Origin: Lanius collurio
Taxonomy: Eukaryota; Chordata; Aves; Passeriformes; Laniidae
Direction of reading: 5' to 3'
Assembly (NCBI GenBank): GCA_020086605.1
Contig: JACBWW010000003.1
Location: 56,046,206 to 56,110,205 of the forward strand
DNA length: 64,000 bases
The notes under the pieces are model-generated. The model saw nothing but the letters and a program-made list of their open reading frames with translations. It was not told the origin of the DNA and searched no databases. Position numbers and translations under genes: made by a program. Positions 40,401-50,745 of the stretch are shown here, piece by piece. The stretch's first letter is position 1, and each line of letters begins with the position of its first letter.

Positions 40401-41782
40401 ACTAAAGCTGCCCAGACAATGGTAACATGGCCATCTCCTTCTCTGCCTCACACCTGTGCTGACCAGCAGCAGCAACCCCCTGCCACCCAGACAGCAGGGC
40501 CACTTCTGTGACTCCTACAGTCTGCACCTGCACAGCATTCTGCTTCCAGCTCCCAAGCAGTGAGGCCATGGGGGGGTCTTTCCTACTTCATACCCCATGC
40601 AACAAGGCAACTGCTGGCTCATGCTCTTTTCTCTCTTTATTTCCTGCATTTTCAGCAGTTTGCAAAGTTAAAACATACTCATTTGCTTAACCAGGGTCAT
40701 CACCTGGAACATGATCAAGATTACGAAATTTGCAGACTCAAAATGAGTCTTTCTGAACAAAGTGCCTCCAGGTGAGATAACACACTCATTTCCAGCTCTG
40801 TGTCAGCAACAATTTTGTCTCATTTCTCTATATTTTTTTTTGTTTTAATATGAAATGCATTGAAACAGAACCCAAATCTTTCCAAAGCTAACAAGGAAAG
40901 GATTTCTTCCTCTGATTGAAGTTGAGTTAGTAAGACTCATGAAGCACAGCGTGCTGAGACCTGTAAGATGCTGGCAATGAACACATTTAGATGAGAGGAG
41001 TCATTGTAAAACTCTGGGCAAAGAGGTTGGGCCCATCTCTCTACAACCCAGTGTCTACTTCATTGTTTCAAAAGCAGGCAAACAGCAAGATTGTTTACAG
41101 GAGTGTGGAGGTCTACCTTGATAGTATTTTTTTCTGTAGTTAGTGATGACAGAACAGGTGATTATGAAAAGCAATTGAAGTATTTCTTCTCAGATTGGAT
41201 GATTCATAATTACTTGTCAAAGCTGTTGTTAACCAAAGGTTGAGGATGGTGAGAAGAGGAAAAAAGAAGACACAAAAAAGTAATACAGTGCACTTAGAGC
41301 AATCTCTCTGCAATCCTCAGCCACCCCTACGTGCATTCCTTAAGTTGCACATACAAATGAGCACACAGTCCAATACACAGGCAGGAAGAGGAGTAAAACA
41401 TCAAACAATGCACAAAAGCAATGCCTATATGGAACACAGAAGATTAAGTGCCAGCAGTAGTCTAGACACTGGGTCATGCACTTAAATCCCATTCATAATT
41501 TCTCCCATTAAACCATCATTCAGAGTACCCAAAAATGAATAAGCCTGAGTAAAGCTCAGAAAAGTCTTTGTCAGAGCACCAGGAACAAGAAGGGCCTGGT
41601 TAACATGTGCTCCATCCCCACCTGCCTTAGTCAGGATAACTAGAACAAAGCCAGTGCAGCCGTGCCAGTTTGCACCAGCTTAAGCTATGACCTGTTTTAA
41701 CATTTTTGGATGGAGTCCAGCAATAGTGTCTAGACATTGTTATTCAGAAATAACTTGATCTTCATCTTTTGCTTTTGTACAG
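34441..41782. other. Unique non-coding stretch
   Basis: No gene or transposon recognised. Low-complexity tracts: A16 at 37370-37385, T13 at 38274-38286, and an A/C-rich run at about 39110-39148. A modest group of CpGs lies at 37650-37790 without island character. Frames up to 142 codons occur on the minus strand near 39634-40062 but are shadowed by a second open minus frame and carry no known motif. Confidence 0.55.
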
Positions 41783-42205
41783 AAAGGAAGAGGAAATGTA
41801 TGTCACAAAGCAACATTTCATGCAGAACAGCAGGGAAAGACAGGATAGTAACCCAATTAAAGGCAGATCAGAAATCTTTCAAAGCTGTTTATAAAGAAAC
41901 ATACTATCTCCAACCTCCTGTGACTGAATGAAAAGAGCTTGCATGGAGCAAGGAATCAGGTGATCTGCCTTGCAAAATTTTCTTTGCCTCAGAGAACAAA
42001 ATCCAAGAGCCCATTTCATCAGCCTTGCCCCTTTGGTCACTGTTGCAATCTTCTGCTTTTATATTCCTCAGTTCCTGATCCGGCAGACCCAGCACCCAAG
42101 AAAAAAGTATTGCTACATCATGTTAGTGAGGAAAAATCTAAGGAGCTTGCACGGTCTTCTGTGTTTAGGGGCTATGTCAAACAGCATTACTTTTTTTGCC
42201 CCTAG
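41783..42205 (+). other. Two acceptor-like sites followed by short open frames
   Basis: CTTTTGCTTTTGTACAG (AG at 41781-41782) and CTTTTATATTCCTCAG (AG at 42070-42071) are both good 3' splice-site matches. After the second, one frame runs 44 codons to a TAG at 42203-42205. It begins PDPADPAPKKKVLL and has a charged, coding-like composition. After the first, two different frames are open, which argues against true coding. No donor of good quality follows either site: GTTAGT and GTGAGG near 42122-42130 are only fair. The product, if any, is unrecognised. Confidence 0.12.
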
Positions 42206-45200
42206 TTGCTTACCAGAAAGATTGAAGCAAATTACCTTCTTTAATTCTAATGTTTTGTGTTGTATCTTTATGTTCTTCATTGCCTCTAGGTCTCCTGGTC
42301 AAAAAATGTTATTTTTAGATTACTTCTCTTTATGTAACTTCCATGGAAGAATTCAGCATACTCCTTCCACATGAATATCTGCACTCAGAACAGGCAGATG
42401 AGGGATAATTTGAAAGGAACTTCTGTGAAGTCTTTGTGCTACAGCTTCCCGAAGGCTCTGACTTTCTGTCTTTTCCTTTGCTTCTACATCAGCATCTTGT
42501 CTCCTCATATGCAGCTTTTAAGTATATTTTTAGACAGTTGAACAATTCAAACAGTTTGCCTGGAGCCAGCACTTAAACTTAGACCTGTATTTTCAGAAAA
42601 AAAAATAGATTAAAAGTTAAAATAGCTATTTAGAAGTTTCGAAAAGGTCAATCTCCTGCTGACATTTTTACATACCTTATTTTTGCAACTGCCTATATTT
42701 CAGATGAAAAAAACTGTACATTATAAAGAAACATATGTTTCAAGAGAAAGAAAAAGAGGTCACGAAATTCTGTCATAAAATGTAGACTTTTATTTATTTA
42801 CCTTTACTTCTCAGGTTAGCTCAGTGGACTGCTCTAGTACAACCCAGACAACAATTTGATGAGGTGCTAAAGTCTGTATTTGAGGCCCTTGTACTGCATC
42901 TCAAACATCATCCACACATTATGGCAAGGACTGGTTCAATTAACATCTTCTACATTTGCTAGTTCTTTTTTGCCAAAATCATTTTTGTAGATTAACCAGT
43001 GTTGTGTTGCTATGTTTTATGCTGCCTGTTCTCATGCAGTTGGCTAAAACCAGCACAAACCTCTTCTCAGGTGTCTTTGTGAGCTACCAAAAGCACACTC
43101 ACAGCCCACACATTTATTTCATCCAACAGGACACAGGTTCTGCTTGCAAGTGAGGAACCACAGCCTTAGGAGGTACAATGGAGATGAAAACCAGCTGATC
43201 TCAGCCACTGCCAGAGTATGTACAATGGTCAGATATTCAGGAATAGAAATGCTGAGACGGGCCCTCACCTCACAGGTCCCAGACCACAGGATTTATTGGA
43301 ACACATCAACTGAGCTTGACACACAGATCATCTCTCCTTTAAGAGAACTCCAGCTATCTCAACCATAGCCTCTCTTCCTGTTCAGGTATCTCTTTGGAAA
43401 TTGTCTCCAGCAGGAGTATGAAGATGTTACAGAGAGATGATGCATGGTGAACTCCAACAGATTTTGCCAGGAAAAGAAATCAGTGGTTCCAAGGATGTCA
43501 CTTCTTCCTTGCTAGTAAAACCTGTCTTAGGTACCCAGCTGGCCTCTGATGACATGAACCTTGGCAGCTGAAGACTTGCTTGATCCCAAGGGTGAGGTCT
43601 CTGACCAGAGCAAGGCCCGAGGTGCTGTGGAACAGGAATTACATAGGAACTGGTGGGAATCCATGTGTGGCTCCTGGGTCTGAGCACAGTTACTGCTGGC
43701 TTAGACATATCTGCTTGCCTTTGGGAGTGCTGCTAGCACCTGCCTGTCTGTGCCCTTCCATTGCTGCTATTTCATTAGTATAAAACCAAACATGGCAGTT
43801 CTTGCTTTTTTCCAGCACCTGGTCTGACCCATCCACCAGTCACCTCTTCACTTTATATTTGCTATTTCTGCTGGCACTGCTTGTCCCTCTCGTGCCTCCC
43901 ATACAAATGACACCAGCAACCATGAAAACATCAGCATATACAAAGATTGCCACAACTGCAGCCTTGATACTGGGATACTTCCCTTTCCCACACTGTTAGC
44001 AGCATAGTTCTTCTGGGTAATTACTTTGGACATATCCTGGGATGTTGAATTTGAGGAGACTGAGCAGAAAGAAGATCAGAACACCAGTGGCATGACTTGA
44101 CCTTGATAGTCAAGGAAAATAGGATTCAAGTGACTAGGACAGTGGATGGAAAGGTTCCAACAAAATGGGACTACATAAAGAAAAGCAGTTGTGATGGGGC
44201 TGTACTGGATGGACAATTTACTACTTTTCGGCTCATCTGTGCTTTCTCTCCATGGTGATATGTTCTTATACACAGCACATGTAAAGTATTCCAAAAGAAC
44301 TTGAAATTCTCATGACCTCAAAATGGAAATCCAAAACAACTGAATATCTTTGGGATTTGCTTAACTGGGCTTCAGCTCTTCCTTAGTAAAACAAGGAATT
44401 ATATTCATCTCCAGAAAGGTATGAAAATGAATTCAATATTGGTGATAGTTCCAAGAACCACAGAGGACGCTGTGAGGAAATTTACATTTGTGACTTTGGT
44501 GTAGTATTAAACAGAACACATTTGAACATGGTCTGAAGATGCACAGTGAAACTGTTGAAGCTGATCATTCAGCAGAAACCACCCCTCCTTAGCACTAAGC
44601 AAAGCAAGCATCCTATGGAACACATGGCACACAGTGATGCAATGAAAACCTGTATCATAACACACAGACTGGTAATAAACTAAGGAATGTGGTAAATGTT
44701 CATTTTAGCACTTATCATCAGAATTACTGCATTTGTAATTATTTTTTTTCCTAATACAGCTTCTCAGATGAAATATTTGTATTTGCTAGCAAAAAAGAAA
44801 TTTAAATACGACAGCTGGATGCCATTTTTTCCCCTCTAAGGAATGTCACGTTTGGAATGGCCCAGTGGGCAAAGGCGAATACATAATGGTTATTCAGAAA
44901 GCAATTAGATTCTGACCGCAGGGAAATGTTTTCTGAATGGAGCTTTAATAGAATAGACCCAATATTCTTTTTCATTCCTCTATTTCTTATATAAGAATCT
45001 TCTCTTCTCTTAGAGTTAAGATCTGGGTTAAGGAAGAACACATAATTATACTCTTCTCACAGTTTTTCACTGTGAACTCAAAAATATCTTAATAGTTAAA
45101 ACAGATGCATTTTAAGACAGATATAACTAACAAAAAGAAAAGATTTTTTTGAGGTAAATTTAATACATGACCTTCACTACAAGCACAGTTATACTAGTGA

Positions 45201-46909
45201 ATTTTTGCTATTTCATTTAGAGACAGGGTATCACAGGCATAGTCAGTGTTTTTGGCTGATACAAACAACAGAAATAGTAACTCAAGGGAAATGCAAGCAA
45301 AAATTAAATTAAATTTTGCCTTTGAGTAAATTCTAACAATTTAGAAATTTCACATCTTCTTGTGCTGTTTCTTTCAGTTCTAAGACAAGAGAAGTTACAC
45401 AGGCCTAATTCAGCTGTCAACAAACAGGCAAATCTCAAAGCAAAGGCCAGAAGGTTCAGGTAGGTTATGTAAGCCACCACTGCTCACCAGACCTCATCAA
45501 AGGCTGATCAGCAATGGAAAGCAATAAGGCTGCTACAAATCAGTATTTGATAATATAAGAGAAGTTAAGTCTTTACAATATCTAATTTTATACCTCTGTA
45601 ATGACAAACTGTAAATGCTTACATTACCCAAATAACCAGCAGTGGGCAAGATTATACAGTAACACAGCACAGGCAGAACAAACACTGAAAGAGGGTGGAA
45701 GGAATAAAAAAACTTTTTCTTCGTTTTTCTTGAAGCTACACTCATATGAAGGGCAGGCTGACAATTTGCCCCAACCTAAGTGCAAGGCAGAAAGGAAATA
45801 GATTTGGTGAGTAGCCACCAAGCAAAACATACCCTTCTAAGCAGTGAAGTCTCATCAGAGTAGTTATGGTTATTTTCTGCATAAATTGCTATTACTCTTT
45901 CTTCATTATTCCCAGTACCACTCAGAGGCTCCCCAAAAATGGCACAATACTGCACCAGGTCAGAAAGAACTAACACCTAAAGACTCATTTTTCTTGGGGG
46001 GGTTGACAGCTCTCAGATGCAGCAGTTAGTACCTCAGAGCTGCTTCTGCCAATTTGAATGTACCAGCTGTTGCTGGCCCTCAGAAAGAATCAATTCCAAG
46101 TGTTTCTAATTAGCCAGTGAGATTAGATGCTGCAGTGTTGGATCAGCTTATTGGTGTATTAAATCCAGTCCTCTGTGTTTGGTAATGATCAACAGCTGAG
46201 GGGTGAGTGAAGATGCTTGAGGTTACATCATCTGCTTTTCTGACACCAGGTATAACATGAGGTGGGCAAATTACTTCATGTCTGGTTTAATTATTTTTAT
46301 TTTTTTATGGTTGTGGTGAAGATTTTTTCATTCAGTACATTTTTAAGTCTGAGCAGATAGAATACTTACAGTACAACTCAGTTTTGATATCTGTGATGAT
46401 TTAAAAGGAAAAAAAATTACTTCTTTGATTTGATAATGGTATCTATAATATTCACTCTCCGGTGAACAGTATCCAGCTATTAAGTAGAAGGGACTTTTTT
46501 TTGTTATTGCTGACATGCAAATAGGGAATGAATTGTAATCATGAAAGCTGTTCATAAGAAAGATAAAACACCTGCTTGGATAGACACCAAAGTTAAAACA
46601 CATGAATGATATCACAAGTCATCAAGTGATAAGATCTTGCTCTTATGAAGTGCTTTTAGCTGGTATATTCAGGTCATAAAGCATACTTAAAGGAAAATCG
46701 ATACTACAGGAAAATGTTTTGGGAGAGCGAATGAGGGACATATTCTGCTAGCCAAGAGGACAGTGGGAGCAGTGGGAAGAAAATCTTTGTCTCTCAATTC
46801 CATGATCAGGCTTCTTTCCCTGCAGATTGCTGTTGTGTTATTTTAAGATGTGCATTATAAAGACATTTGTAAAAAGATCAAGAGAAAAACAGTCTTTGCG
46901 GACCACAGC
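42206..46909. other. Unique non-coding stretch
   Basis: Nothing recognised. A short hairpin-forming sequence TCACAGT-TTTTC-ACTGTGA occurs near 45055-45075. Frames are short and without motifs. Confidence 0.55.
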
Positions 46910-47500
46910 TGTAATTTAACCCTATTTGGCAACTTGGCTGCACACAGCCCCTCCCTCACTCCTCTGTGGTGGAACAGGGGAGAGAATCGAACGGGCAAAA
47001 GTGAGAAAACTTCTGGGCTGAGGAAGACAGTTTAATAGGCAAAGCAAAAGCTGTGTACACAAGCAAAGCCAAACAAGGAATTCATTCACCACTTCCCATG
47101 GGCAGGCAGGTGTTCAGCTCCCCTCAGGAAAGTAGGGCTCCATCACACATAACAGTGACTTTGGAAAACAAATACCATCACTTGGAATGTCCTCCCTTCC
47201 TCCTTCTTTCCCAGTTTTATGAGCTGAGCATGATGCTATATGGTGTGGGATGTCCCTTTGATCAATTGGGGTCATCTGTCCTTGGTGTGTCCCCTTCCAG
47301 CTCATTGTGCACCCTTGGCCTCCTCACTGGTGGGATGAGGAGCAGAAAAGGCCTTGACTCTGTGTCAGCACTGCTCAGCAGTAATGAAACATCCCTGTAT
47401 TACCCCACTGTTCCCAGCACAAATCCAACACAGTTCCCAACACAGCCCCATACACATTACTATGAAGAAGATTAGCTCTGTCCCAGCCAAAACCCCCTTA
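46910..47500 (-). mobile_element. Solo-LTR-like endogenous retrovirus fragment, antisense
   Basis: Read on the minus strand, the element has the layout of a retroviral LTR: U3-like sequence from about 47500, a TATA-like ATAAAA (plus 47215-47220), and a poly(A) signal ATTAAA about 185 bases downstream (plus 47031-47036). A U5-like segment follows with a run complementary to GCACACAGCCCCTCCCTC. The wording, for example the blocks around GAGCAGAAAAGGCCTTGACT and ATGGGCAGGCAGGTGTTCAG, is familiar from a high-copy avian LTR. The terminal TG/CA is eroded at the 47.5 kb end. No internal gag-pol-env is present, so it is a solo LTR or fragment. Family name not assigned. A 140-codon plus frame across it (47053-47475) is not a gene. 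Confidence 0.65.
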
Positions 47501-48480
47501 ACTGTCCTTCCAAATTATCATAGTATTATAATGGGAGTTTATCCACTGAAACCCAACACCCTCCCTATCACCAGTTCAGACTCCCAGAACACATGGGAGA
47601 ACAGTGTTTTATGATGTTCAAATAATATGTGAAAAATAAAAAAATATACTTTTCATGTTTTTACAGCCATTTTTCAGCATATAACACCTTAAAAAGAATT
47701 ATCTGGATTATGTTCTGCTGGTTTTGGAAAGCATAAAATGTATCTTCTATACAAGTAATTTTTAAGAAATATTGGAAGAACTGTTTTCACTTTTTTTCTA
47801 GCTCTCTATGAAACTCTCTTCTTTCTTTCTCTATAATTGATCCTTTACACTGAAGCTGATAGTTTAGTGGATGAAAATGTATAAAAGTCCATAGTCCTGC
47901 CTTTTGTAAGCCACAGTAAAATCAGTTGTAATGATGTGAGGGAACTACTCCACAACTGGAAAAATTTAATTTCTTTGGTATACCAAATATCTATTAATTA
48001 CAGATGTTGAATTTTATTTGGTTTATGATCTTTCCTCTACATCTCTCTGAGCCCACTGTTGGATCGGTGAGGGGCCATGAAGGATTGAGGTTAGGCTTTG
48101 GTGGTATTTTGGTACTCACTTTAAAATATGCAAGTCTCAAAAATTTCACTTAGCACTGCATGATGTCTGTAGAGATCTAAACTTTCCCTCATAAAATTTT
48201 CCAGCAACCTACAATTCTGGTTTTGGGCCTGCTCAGAAGCACCAATCAAGCTCCACAGTCAGGTCATCCCCTACCCACATCACCTGAAGGTCCTGATCTG
48301 GTTGTTGTGCTCAGTGAATGCCTGTAACACCCTTTTCCTCCTATGACAATTACCACTTTTGGAAACATGACTAGGAGAAGTCTCCCAGCCATCATACTGC
48401 TTGTTCTGTAGCTTAGGTGCTCTCAGGGTGGGACAGCAAGGACTTGAACCATTTCCTGTCTCCCCTAAAGTACATTGCAC

Positions 48481-48482
<2 letters not shown>

Positions 48483-48513
<31 letters not shown>
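48483..48513. repeat. Poly(T) tract, 31 T
   Basis: The longest homopolymer in the window. On the minus strand it would be a poly(A) tail, but the sequence on its 5' side (plus 48514 onward) has no AATAAA nearby and I recognise no retroposed gene there. It is therefore called a microsatellite. Assembly length may be unreliable. Confidence 0.85.
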
Positions 48514-48517
<4 letters not shown>

Positions 48518-49759
48518 CTTGGTTGCAGAATTAGTAATTTCCTTGTTTCATTATAAGAAGAGAAGAGCAATATTTCTATGTGGACTTTTTCACGTTTCCT
48601 GGGCACAATAACACAATAGGGATGAGCAGCCATGTTACAAAACCTGGGTTCCTCCAAACTTCACAGAGCTGTTTATTAAATAGAGAGAACAGCAGAGAAG
48701 GCAATTGCATATCATCCACAGGACAGAGCTACACAGCAAATTGTTTTAAAAGTGCTCTATATCAGATAGAACAATACTTTGAAAACCTGTCTGTAAGACG
48801 TACATGAAGCTCCTAAATCAGCACCCTCTCTTTGTCCCTATTCCAACCTCTCAGTTCTTCTTGAATGTCCCAGGATATGATTCAAGAATGATGCTTGAAG
48901 ACAAGGGAAATCTGCAGCAAACAACAAGCCTATTGTCTCATGATATGTAAATGCATTAAATGAGTATACCATCAGCCTTGGCATAAATCCTGCTTGTTGA
49001 TCCTGACTCCTCTTTATCTAATCTTCCTTACTTTTACTGTACCTTATTCTTAGATAAAATCTGAAAATTCATGGATTCTTTTGGTATACTCATGTGTCCA
49101 AATTCAAAGCCAGAGTTTGTGAGTAGGTTCTTAACAGATTATAAGGTGCCCTTCACCATTTTATACATGGTAAAACATTAAATTGATTTATTGTAATAAT
49201 ATATTGTTACAACAGTTAGTCTTGAAATGGTGGATCATCAACCAGGGGTCACAAATTAAACATCTAATGTACTCTATGGGCTTTATCTTCTGTGACAACC
49301 CTAGAAAATATTTTATGGTGAATTTTAATTCCCTCCTGAGGTCAATTTTGAGCTGCAATTTGTCATGTATCATTAATTTAAAAATCTAAACAAGACCTGA
49401 TATTAATTATTGCTTTGTATTAGCCAAACATTTTATAAAGCTGTAGTAATATTCCTGTTCTCAATCTCTACCTACAAGCATCTGGCTGCTGAGTATTTGG
49501 TACTTGGTGCTTATTTTGTTTCATGCGTTGAATTTGCACCTACTAGGAAAAATACTACAATATAAAGCATGAGATTATGGCATTCATTTTTTAACCTTCT
49601 GTGTGGTATTTGACACCCACAGAGATTTTCTCAGCTCTAGAAATTGAGTCAATGTTATCTCAGACCAGCAACCATAGCTAATGTTTTCAAAGCTGTCAGA
49701 AGCTGCACTCTTTTTTATACCCTTAGATAGAAGTGATCAGATTTTTAGAAACATAAATA

Positions 49760-49801
49760 AAATGCTAGCTGAAATCAATGAAATACTAGCTGAAATCAAT
49801 G
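49760..49801 (+). repeat. 21-bp tandem duplication
   Basis: Two adjacent copies of a 21-base unit (AAATGCTAGCTGAAATCAAT plus G) differ at one position only (G to A at unit position 5). It looks like a fairly recent local duplication. Confidence 0.85.
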
Positions 49802-50611
49802 AAGTGTAATTATTAGTATGTCTAATTAGTAGTATTCTATATTGACTCTCATGTGTTTGTGTCTAGTTATACTCTTTTACCAGGGGCACCTCTTTTACCT
49901 CTTTAGCCTGGACAATCCCATTAAACAGCCTGTTATATTAGAAAAGTAGTTCCTAAATTTGATAATAATGTTTCACAGCAGTGGCTGTGGCACCAAGGGA
50001 CCCCATAACACAGGTGATACCAATATGCTAATTGCAAAAAGTGTCTCAGAGAACAGATTTCTAGTAGTTTGGAAATTACTCTAAGTGGATAACAGTAACA
50101 AAGTGTTAAATTAGTCTAAAAACTTGTCTTTACCTATTTAAAGAATTTGAGAATGTTTTAATTCCAGAGCTAATCAATAGTTTTGCAAAGGCTGATAAAC
50201 AAAAGAAAGAGGAGGGCTATTGTCGAAGGGTTTTCCCTTAGAGAGAATTGCCTTGAGGAAGTGGCGGGAGAGGTGAAGATTCCTTCCCGTCAGGCAACTA
50301 AAAGGCAGAGGTTTCTTCCTTCAGTGCAGTGACTCCTTGGCCTTTCCTGTCCCCCTGCCCCTCCTTCCTGCGGAGACACCGAAATGAAGGCTGCAGACAC
50401 AGCCCGGAGCTCCCAGCCCTGGGAGCGCAGAGAGGTTCAGGCCACTGCTGATACTGAAAGGGAAGGGAGGAGGATCAGGAAAGCGCCCCGATGTCAGCGA
50501 AGAGATGAGATAACCTTCCCTGCCCTTCATCCGAGCGGCAGCTTGAAGGAGGTGCCTCCATCCTGCCCTGGAATGAGGGCTCTGGTTTAGCCTACCCCAC
50601 CTCGTGGAGCC

Positions 50612-50631
50612 GCCGAGGTTTGATCCTCGGC
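50612..50631. repeat. Inverted repeat, 7-bp arms
   Basis: GCCGAGG-TTTGAT-CCTCGGC: perfect arms around a six-base loop, inside the CpG island. It could fold as a stable hairpin in RNA. It does not match the histone stem-loop. Confidence 0.85.
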
Positions 50632-50641
50632 AGCAGCAATG

Positions 50642-50661
50642 CAGCCGGGCCAGCCCGGCTG
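50642..50661. repeat. Inverted repeat, 9-bp arms, 2-base spacer
   Basis: CAGCCGGGC-CA-GCCCGGCTG: perfect nine-base arms, almost a continuous palindrome, ten bases after the preceding hairpin. The two together form a double G+C-rich hairpin in the island core. Confidence 0.88.
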
Positions 50662-50745
50662 GCCTCAGCGGGCAGCCCCGCCGCTGGGAGCAGCGCCGCG
50701 GAGCGCTGGGCTTTCATATCAAGAGCTGAAATAACAAACGCGGTT

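Larger units (their letters stand above)
47501..50220. other. Unique non-coding stretch with low-complexity tracts
   Basis: Holds a T31 run (48483-48513), a near-perfect 22-bp palindrome TTGTAATAATAT...ATTGTTACAA at 49191-49212 with one mismatched pair, and a 21-bp tandem duplication at 49760-49801. No gene recognised. Confidence 0.55.
50224..50745. promoter_or_regulatory. CpG island, candidate promoter
   Basis: By eye there are about 27 CpGs in some 520 bases, with roughly 15 in the last 150 (50595-50740), which is also the most G+C-rich stretch of the window. Two perfect inverted repeats lie within the core at 50612-50631 and 50642-50661. In birds such islands usually mark promoters of genes or long non-coding RNAs, so this is the best place here for a transcription start. 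No TATA box, Kozak-context ATG with a plausible protein or clear first-exon donor is evident. The 68-codon frame from 50384 and the 67-codon frame from 50620 are not recognisable proteins. Transcription direction cannot be told. An orphan (intragenic or distal) island is the main alternative. Confidence 0.5.

Noticed and set aside
47053..47475. 140-codon plus-strand frame
   Set aside because: It lies wholly inside the antisense LTR-like element and is not a gene.
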